In this document: positions 21,783-25,235 of the stretch, piece after piece | How the letters are laid out: every line of letters begins with the position of its first letter | Numbering within the stretch: position 1 is the first letter of the stretch | From: an uncultured Eubacteriales bacterium | GTDB lineage: Bacteria; Bacillota; Clostridia; Peptostreptococcales; Anaerovoracaceae | Length of the DNA: 25,235 nucleotides | Direction: 5' to 3' | NCBI GenBank assembly: GCA_902793875.1 | Contig: CADBFL010000007.1 | Location: 1-25,235, forward strand | Translations under genes and position numbers: made by a program | The notes under the pieces: model-generated | The model's input: the letters and a program-made list of their open reading frames with translations, nothing else | Database searches by the model: none | What the model was told of the DNA's origin: nothing

Positions 21783-23879
21783 ATGAGAACAAGAAACCGA
21801 TTGCCTGCTGTGCTGCTTACGCTGGTGATGATCATCTCCATGCTGCCTGTCAGCGCCTTTGCGGAAAACGATCCGCCGACACCGACGGGTCAGGTAGAGG
21901 CAGACCCCGGCAGCCTGAGTTTCGGCTCGGTGCAGCAGGACTACGCCTCCATTTCCCCTAAGCCCGTCACGATCCGCAACAATACGGCGGCGAACGTCAC
22001 GATCATCTCGCTTGACGGCCTGTCATCCTTTGAGGTGACGGTTATGGATGCGAACGCACAGCCCCTCGCGCTGCCCCATGAGCTCTCTCCGGGCGAAAGC
22101 ATGAACATCGCCGTCAATCCGAAGAACGGCCTTGCGGAGGGGGACTACAACGAGAAGCTGACGATCGTCTACAACGACGGCGAGGAGAAAACGCTCAACG
22201 TCGCGCTCAGTTTTGGAGTCGGGGACGTCGCGCCGCAGCCGAGCAGCTACACCGTCACGGTCAAGGCCGACCCGGATGAGGGTGGCACGGTCAGCGTTCC
22301 GAACGGCGGCAAGGTGAACGCCGGCCAGGAGATCACGGTCACGGCCACCGCGAACAACAGCTACGTCTTCGACGGCTGGTACGAGGGCACGGTCCAAAAG
22401 AGCATGGACGCGAGCTACAAGTTCACGCCGGTCGGCGATATCACGCTCACGGCGAAGTTTATCGAGACCTATCCGGTCTGGGTCGGCGCGACGCAGGCGA
22501 CCGAGGAGAACAAGGACGACATCCTCAACGACGGCGGCAAGGCCAAGTACGACCCGGCGAGCAAGACCCTGACGCTGAACGATCCGGCAATCAGCGACCT
22601 CAGCCCGGACCTCGCCGTAATCAGCGCAGAAGAGGACCTGACTATCACCGGCAGCGCTACGCTGAACGTCAGCGGCGCGGAGTACGGCATCCGCGCGGGG
22701 GGCAAGCTGAGCATCAACGGCGACATCAGCGCAACGGGCGACAACGGCATCTTTGTCCCCTATGATGACATCAGCATCGAGGGCGGCACGGTCACGGCTA
22801 CGGCCACCTTCACCGCGACCCCGCAAAGTTCCGGCGGCGGCGGCTATGCCCTGTATACGGAAAGTATGCTCATCATCTCCGGCGGCACGGTCACGGCCAG
22901 CGCGACGAATCTCGGAAGGAACTTCGGCGTCTTCGCGCAGGAAGGTTTGCTCATGACTGCCGGCAGCCTGGACGCGCGGGGCTACTACGCGGGCGTCCAC
23001 GCCCCGACCGGCGGCATTGAGATCCGGAACGGCGTCGGCAGGGTCTACGCCCAGGGCAACTATCGCGCGATATACAGCGAAGTCGATGCGATCAGCATCG
23101 GCGATCAGCTCTCGATCATCCAGCCGACGGATGGTCAGCTCAGCCCTGACAAGAAAACGATCATCAGCGCCGGCAGCGGCGCGCCCGCCCAGATGGTCGA
23201 GATCGTGCGAAGCTGTACCGTGACGCTCCAGGCCGACCCGCCGGCGGGCGGCACGGTCACGGGCGGCGGCGTCGTGTACTACGGCCGGGAAATCACGGTC
23301 ACGGCCACGCCGGAGGCCGGCTACGTCTTCGACGGCTGGTACGAGGGCACGACCGAAAAGAGCACCGACGCGAGCTACAAGTTCACGCCGGTCGGCGATA
23401 TCACGCTTACGGCGAAGTTTACGCCGCTCAACCCGGTCAGCTACAGCGTGACCGGCGGCGCGGACAGCATCTGGACCAGGGGCAGCGGCGCCACGCTTAC
23501 GGTTACGGTCAAGCGAAGCCCGGACGACGCGAGCTGCTACAGCCACTTCACGGGCGTCGAGATCGACGGCACGGCCCTGGTCAGGGATACGGATTATACG
23601 GCAGCCGCGGGCAGCACGGTTGTCACGCTCAGGGCGGCGGCCCTGCAAAAACTCTCCGTCGGCAGCCATAACGTCACAGTCAGGTTTGACGACGGGAAAG
23701 TCAGCACAGGTCTGACCGTCAAGGCGGCCGCATCCTCCGGAAACGGCGCGAGCGCCAGCAAGGGAACCAAGACCGGCGACGAGAGCGATCTGGCGCTGTG
23801 GAGCATCCTGATGCTCTTGTCTGCTGCAGCAATGATCGTCCTGCTACTGTGCGCACGGAAAAGGAAAATCGAAAAATAA
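21783..23879 (+). CDS. Surface protein with two bacterial repeats and a C-terminal anchor-like end
   Basis: The 698-residue protein has a signal peptide (TRNR, hydrophobic core, SAFA-EN at 24-29). An ASH/choice-of-anchor-like beta domain (about 37-147) comes first. It is followed by a 'bacterial repeat' (155-227, VFDGWYEG), a repetitive beta region resembling a carbohydrate-binding or beta-helix domain (about 232-470), a second bacterial repeat (477-547), and an Ig/X2-like domain (about 550-646, VDYT-type with GSTVVTLRAAAL). The end is KTGDES, a hydrophobic helix (about 669-689) and ARKRK. This looks like a sortase signal whose LPxTG/PKTG core is degenerate (TKTGD), so covalent wall anchoring is doubtful. 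Codon use is richer in GCC, GGC and CGN than in neighbouring genes, suggesting transfer. Adhesion or glycan binding is an inference. Confidence 0.85.
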   Translation: MRTRNRLPAVLLTLVMIISMLPVSAFAENDPPTPTGQVEADPGSLSFGSVQQDYASISPKPVTIRNNTAANVTIISLDGLSSFEVTVMDANAQPLALPHELSPGESMNIAVNPKNGLAEGDYNEKLTIVYNDGEEKTLNVALSFGVGDVAPQPSSYTVTVKADPDEGGTVSVPNGGKVNAGQEITVTATANNSYVFDGWYEGTVQKSMDASYKFTPVGDITLTAKFIETYPVWVGATQATEENKDDILNDGGKAKYDPASKTLTLNDPAISDLSPDLAVISAEEDLTITGSATLNVSGAEYGIRAGGKLSINGDISATGDNGIFVPYDDISIEGGTVTATATFTATPQSSGGGGYALYTESMLIISGGTVTASATNLGRNFGVFAQEGLLMTAGSLDARGYYAGVHAPTGGIEIRNGVGRVYAQGNYRAIYSEVDAISIGDQLSIIQPTDGQLSPDKKTIISAGSGAPAQMVEIVRSCTVTLQADPPAGGTVTGGGVVYYGREITVTATPEAGYVFDGWYEGTTEKSTDASYKFTPVGDITLTAKFTPLNPVSYSVTGGADSIWTRGSGATLTVTVKRSPDDASCYSHFTGVEIDGTALVRDTDYTAAAGSTVVTLRAAALQKLSVGSHNVTVRFDDGKVSTGLTVKAAASSGNGASASKGTKTGDESDLALWSILMLLSAAAMIVLLLCARKRKIEK
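22361..22460 (+). repeat. Internal repeat copy 1 in the surface-protein gene
   Basis: This 100-base stretch matches 23321-23420 with six differences by direct comparison. It encodes the C-terminal half of bacterial repeat 1 (YVFDGWYEG to LTAKF). Confidence 0.95.
23321..23420 (+). repeat. Internal repeat copy 2 in the surface-protein gene
   Basis: Partner of 22361-22460, exactly 960 bases downstream. Similarity drops sharply upstream of it within the same domain, which points to recent duplication or gene conversion of just this part. Confidence 0.95.
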
Positions 23880-23937
23880 TGCAGCCTGCGCAAAACGATA
23901 AGACACCCGCAAGGGCGGCGAGGCTGAAAACGTCATG

Positions 23938-23975
23938 AAAAAGAGATGTTCTCCTTTCGGAAAACATCTCTTTTT
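23938..23975. terminator. Bidirectional terminator between the surface protein and rpsI
   Basis: A perfect 13-bp stem (23938-23950 with 23963-23975) starts with A5 and ends with T5, so each strand has a U-tract. A further TCC/GGA pairing extends it past one mismatch. It lies 59 bases after the surface-protein stop and 29 bases past the rpsI stop, and would end both convergent transcripts. Confidence 0.9.
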
Positions 23976-24003
23976 GCTTGCGTTTCTGAAGCGCGATGCC
24001 TGA

Positions 24004-24402
24004 TTATCTCTTCGAGAACTGGCTTGCTCTTCTGGCCTTCTTGAGACCCGGCTTTTTACGCTCTTTCATACGAGGGTCTCTTGTCAGGAATCCTGCTGCC
24101 TTGAGCGCAGGTCTGTAAGCCTCTTCGTCGACTTCGCAGAGTGCTCTTGCGATGCCGTGTCTGAGAGCTCCGGCCTGGCCCGTGAAGCCGCCGCCGTTTA
24201 CTGTGGCGATGACATCGAAGCTGCCGAGCGTTCCTGTCAGCTCGAGAGGTCTTCTGACTTCGTTCTTGACGACGTCCTTCTCACCGAAGTAAGTGTCGAG
24301 ATCTCTCTTGTTGATGATGATGTTGCCTGCTCCAGGGAGAAGTCTCACTCTGGCTACAGATGACTTTCTTCTGCCTGTTGCCTGATACATTGTCTTTGCC
24401 AT
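24004..24402 (-). CDS. rpsI: 30S ribosomal protein S9
   Basis: This 132-residue basic protein is S9 of the small ribosomal subunit, whose C-terminal tail reaches the P-site tRNA. It shows YQATGRRKSSVARVRLLPG near the start, INKRDLDTYF (about 30-39), NGGGFTGQAGALRHGIARAL and the typical end GLKKARRASQFSKR. The length is that of the family. On the minus strand GGAGGA lies before the ATG. It follows rplM with a 16-base gap, the universal bacterial order, and ends in the terminator shared with the surface-protein gene. Confidence 0.98.
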   Translation of the reverse strand: MAKTMYQATGRRKSSVARVRLLPGAGNIIINKRDLDTYFGEKDVVKNEVRRPLELTGTLGSFDVIATVNGGGFTGQAGALRHGIARALCEVDEEAYRPALKAAGFLTRDPRMKERKKPGLKKARRASQFSKR

Positions 24403-24418
24403 TGCTTACTCCTCCTTT

Positions 24419-24847
24419 CTACCATGTCCACTCTTCAGGCTTCTGAGCTGCATGTGGGTGCTCAGGACCTGCGTAGACTTTGAGCTTCTTGAACATCTGA
24501 CGGCCGAGCTTGCCCTTAGGCATCATGCCCTTTACAGCGTGGAGGATGACCTCTTCAGGCTTCTTCGCTCTCATTTCGCCGAGAGTGGTTTCCTTGAGTC
24601 CGCCCGGATAACCGCTGTGTCTCTTGTAGATCTTGTCAGTTTCTTTCTTGCCTGTTACAGCTACCTTCTCGGCGTTGATGACTACCACGTAGTCGCCTGT
24701 GTCGATATGAGGTGTGTAGACCGGCTTTTTCTTTCCTCTCAGGATCATGGCTGCCTCGACGGCGAGCTTTCCGAGAGTCTTGCCTTCAGCATCGATCACA
24801 TACCACTTGCGCTCGATGTCCGCAGGCTTTGCGATGTAAGATTTCAT
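24419..24847 (-). CDS. rplM: 50S ribosomal protein L13
   Basis: This 142-residue protein is L13 of the large subunit, an early assembly protein that binds 23S rRNA. It shows RKWYVIDAEGKTLGKLAVEAA, the RGKKKPVYTPHIDTGDYVVVINA core, KRHSGYPGGLKE and VKGMMPKGKLGRQMFKKLKVY; the length equals that of E. coli L13. An AGGAAAAAAG ribosome-binding site lies just before the ATG. It is first in the rplM-rpsI operon, behind a long structured leader and a near-consensus promoter. L13 operons in Bacillota are often autoregulated through such leaders. Confidence 0.98.
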   Translation of the reverse strand: MKSYIAKPADIERKWYVIDAEGKTLGKLAVEAAMILRGKKKPVYTPHIDTGDYVVVINAEKVAVTGKKETDKIYKRHSGYPGGLKETTLGEMRAKKPEEVILHAVKGMMPKGKLGRQMFKKLKVYAGPEHPHAAQKPEEWTW

Positions 24848-25067
24848 CTTTTTTCCTTTCTACCTACTCGGATCTGCCTATGCGCTTCAGGTCCGGACTT
24901 CAGGTCCGGATGACCGGTACCCATGCTTTGACGCAGAGCTTTTTCGGTCCGCCTACTCGGTAACAGCGCGACGGCCGGTTACTGTTTCGGCATGACTAGT
25001 AATAAATTATTAGCTTCGCAGCTGCCGACACTGTGGTCTGCCGCGATATCGCGCGTTTTGCACACGC
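24848..25067 (-). promoter_or_regulatory. Structured rplM leader, possible L13 autoregulatory element
   Basis: The predicted transcript carries about 220 bases before rplM. On the minus strand it contains a GTAAC...GTTAC hairpin, two copies of CCGAGTAGG (plus-strand 24952-24960 and 24863-24871, the second right before the ribosome-binding site), and a perfect 13-base tandem repeat between them. Position and length suit an L13 leader, but I cannot confirm a match to the known family by eye. Confidence 0.5.
24885..24910 (-). repeat. 13-base tandem repeat in the rplM leader
   Basis: TCCGGACCTGAAG (minus strand) occurs twice head to tail with no difference. Each copy contains the self-complementary TCCGGA, so the duplication could form alternative pairings in the leader. 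Confidence 0.95.
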
Positions 25068-25073
25068 CCAATC

Positions 25074-25102
25074 AGTATATTCACGCAAGGCCGCCAAGTC
25101 AA
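25074..25102 (-). promoter_or_regulatory. rplM-rpsI operon promoter
   Basis: On the minus strand TTGACT (25097-25102) and TATACT (25074-25079) are exactly 17 bases apart; each box has one mismatch to consensus. A T-rich stretch just upstream (25103-25122 as A/T-rich DNA) may act as an UP element. Strong expression is expected. Confidence 0.8.
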
Positions 25103-25143
25103 GAAAAAGCTCATATTTTTTCAAAAGATCCGGGGCTGATTCC

Positions 25144-25173
25144 TTGAAAATGCAAGGCGGTGTGCCTTATCAT
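25144..25173 (+). promoter_or_regulatory. Promoter of the EamA/DMT transporter gene, probably leaderless
   Basis: TTGAAA (25144-25149) and TATCAT (25168-25173) are 18 bases apart. Transcription would begin about 7 bases past the -10, at or next to the ATG at 25181. No Shine-Dalgarno is visible. It is divergent from the rplM promoter. Confidence 0.55.
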
Positions 25174-25180
25174 TGAACAC

Positions 25181-25235
25181 ATGAGCGATCGAGCAAAAGG
25201 AAATGCAGCGCTGCTTCTGACAGCAATCCTGTGGG
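25181..25235 (+). CDS. Start of an EamA/DMT-type transporter (cut by window edge)
   Basis: Only 18 codons are visible: MSDRAKGNAALLLTAILW. A short basic start, then a KGN...LLLTAxLWG-type first helix, is how EamA (drug/metabolite transporter) proteins begin, usually followed by GSGF. The gene continues beyond the window. The substrate cannot be guessed. Its promoter lies immediately upstream with no ribosome-binding site, suggesting a leaderless mRNA. Confidence 0.55.
   Translation, partial: MSDRAKGNAALLLTAILW

Noticed and set aside
22023..23669. A 548-codon minus-strand open frame opposite the surface-protein gene
   Set aside because: Low-complexity Arg/Ala/Asp sequence, typical antisense shadow; the plus frame has a signal peptide and known repeats.

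Overview
The window reads as chromosomal DNA from an anaerobic, fermentative Gram-positive bacterium of the Bacillota, most likely class Clostridia. The signs are AGGAGG-type ribosome-binding sites before most genes, heavy use of AGG/AGA arginine and ATA isoleucine codons at moderately high GC, a fused fructose PTS IIABC with fruK, an IS1182-type transposase, secreted proteins with Ig-like, FN3 and 'bacterial repeat' domains, and rplM-rpsI behind a structured leader. Genus cannot be fixed from sequence reading alone.

Layout: (1) 1-1000: three small genes (an unassigned soluble protein, a small hydrophobic protein resembling the start of DUF2953 proteins, and a DUF378 membrane protein), a terminator, and a minus-strand tRNA-Arg(CCU) with its own promoter. 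(2) 1079-4738, minus: a 1219-aa secreted protein with two diverged copies of a His...Cys module resembling permuted papain/NlpC-like folds, separated by Ig-like domains and followed by an FN3 domain. This is the strongest candidate for something undescribed. (3) 4992-7524: alanine racemase, PAP2 phosphatase and uracil-DNA glycosylase in a tight operon. (4) 7675-10860: a two-helix membrane protein with a histone-H1-like Lys/Ala tail, a terminator, then DUF2156, GNAT and ThrH genes. (5) 10996-16815: a DUF1858 redox-disulfide protein, then a long same-strand run of a B3/B4 domain protein, cytidine deaminase, two-TM cation channel, ClC channel, NUP-family nucleoside protein, zinc-type macrodomain ADP-ribose hydrolase and HdeD-like membrane protein. 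(6) 16829-19711: 1-phosphofructokinase and fructose PTS IIABC, whose IIC domain seems to lack about seven residues in its first helix. (7) About 19859-21642: an IS1182-family element with a frameshifted transposase, followed by a perfect 34-bp tandem duplication of a hairpin. (8) 21783-23879: a surface protein whose codon use differs from its neighbours. (9) 23938-25180, minus: rpsI and rplM with a shared-type terminator, a roughly 220-nt leader and a strong promoter. (10) From 25181: the start of a probable EamA/DMT transporter, cut by the window edge.

How the genes work together: fruK and fruA form a fructose uptake and phosphorylation unit. alr and the PAP2 phosphatase fit cell-wall precursor and lipid-carrier metabolism. 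cdd, the NUP protein and the macrodomain hydrolase all handle nucleosides or ADP-ribose and sit in one run with two ion-channel genes. The two large secreted proteins and the insertion sequence are the accessory part; the rest is housekeeping. All functional calls come from recognising motifs and family patterns by eye; no database search was run.
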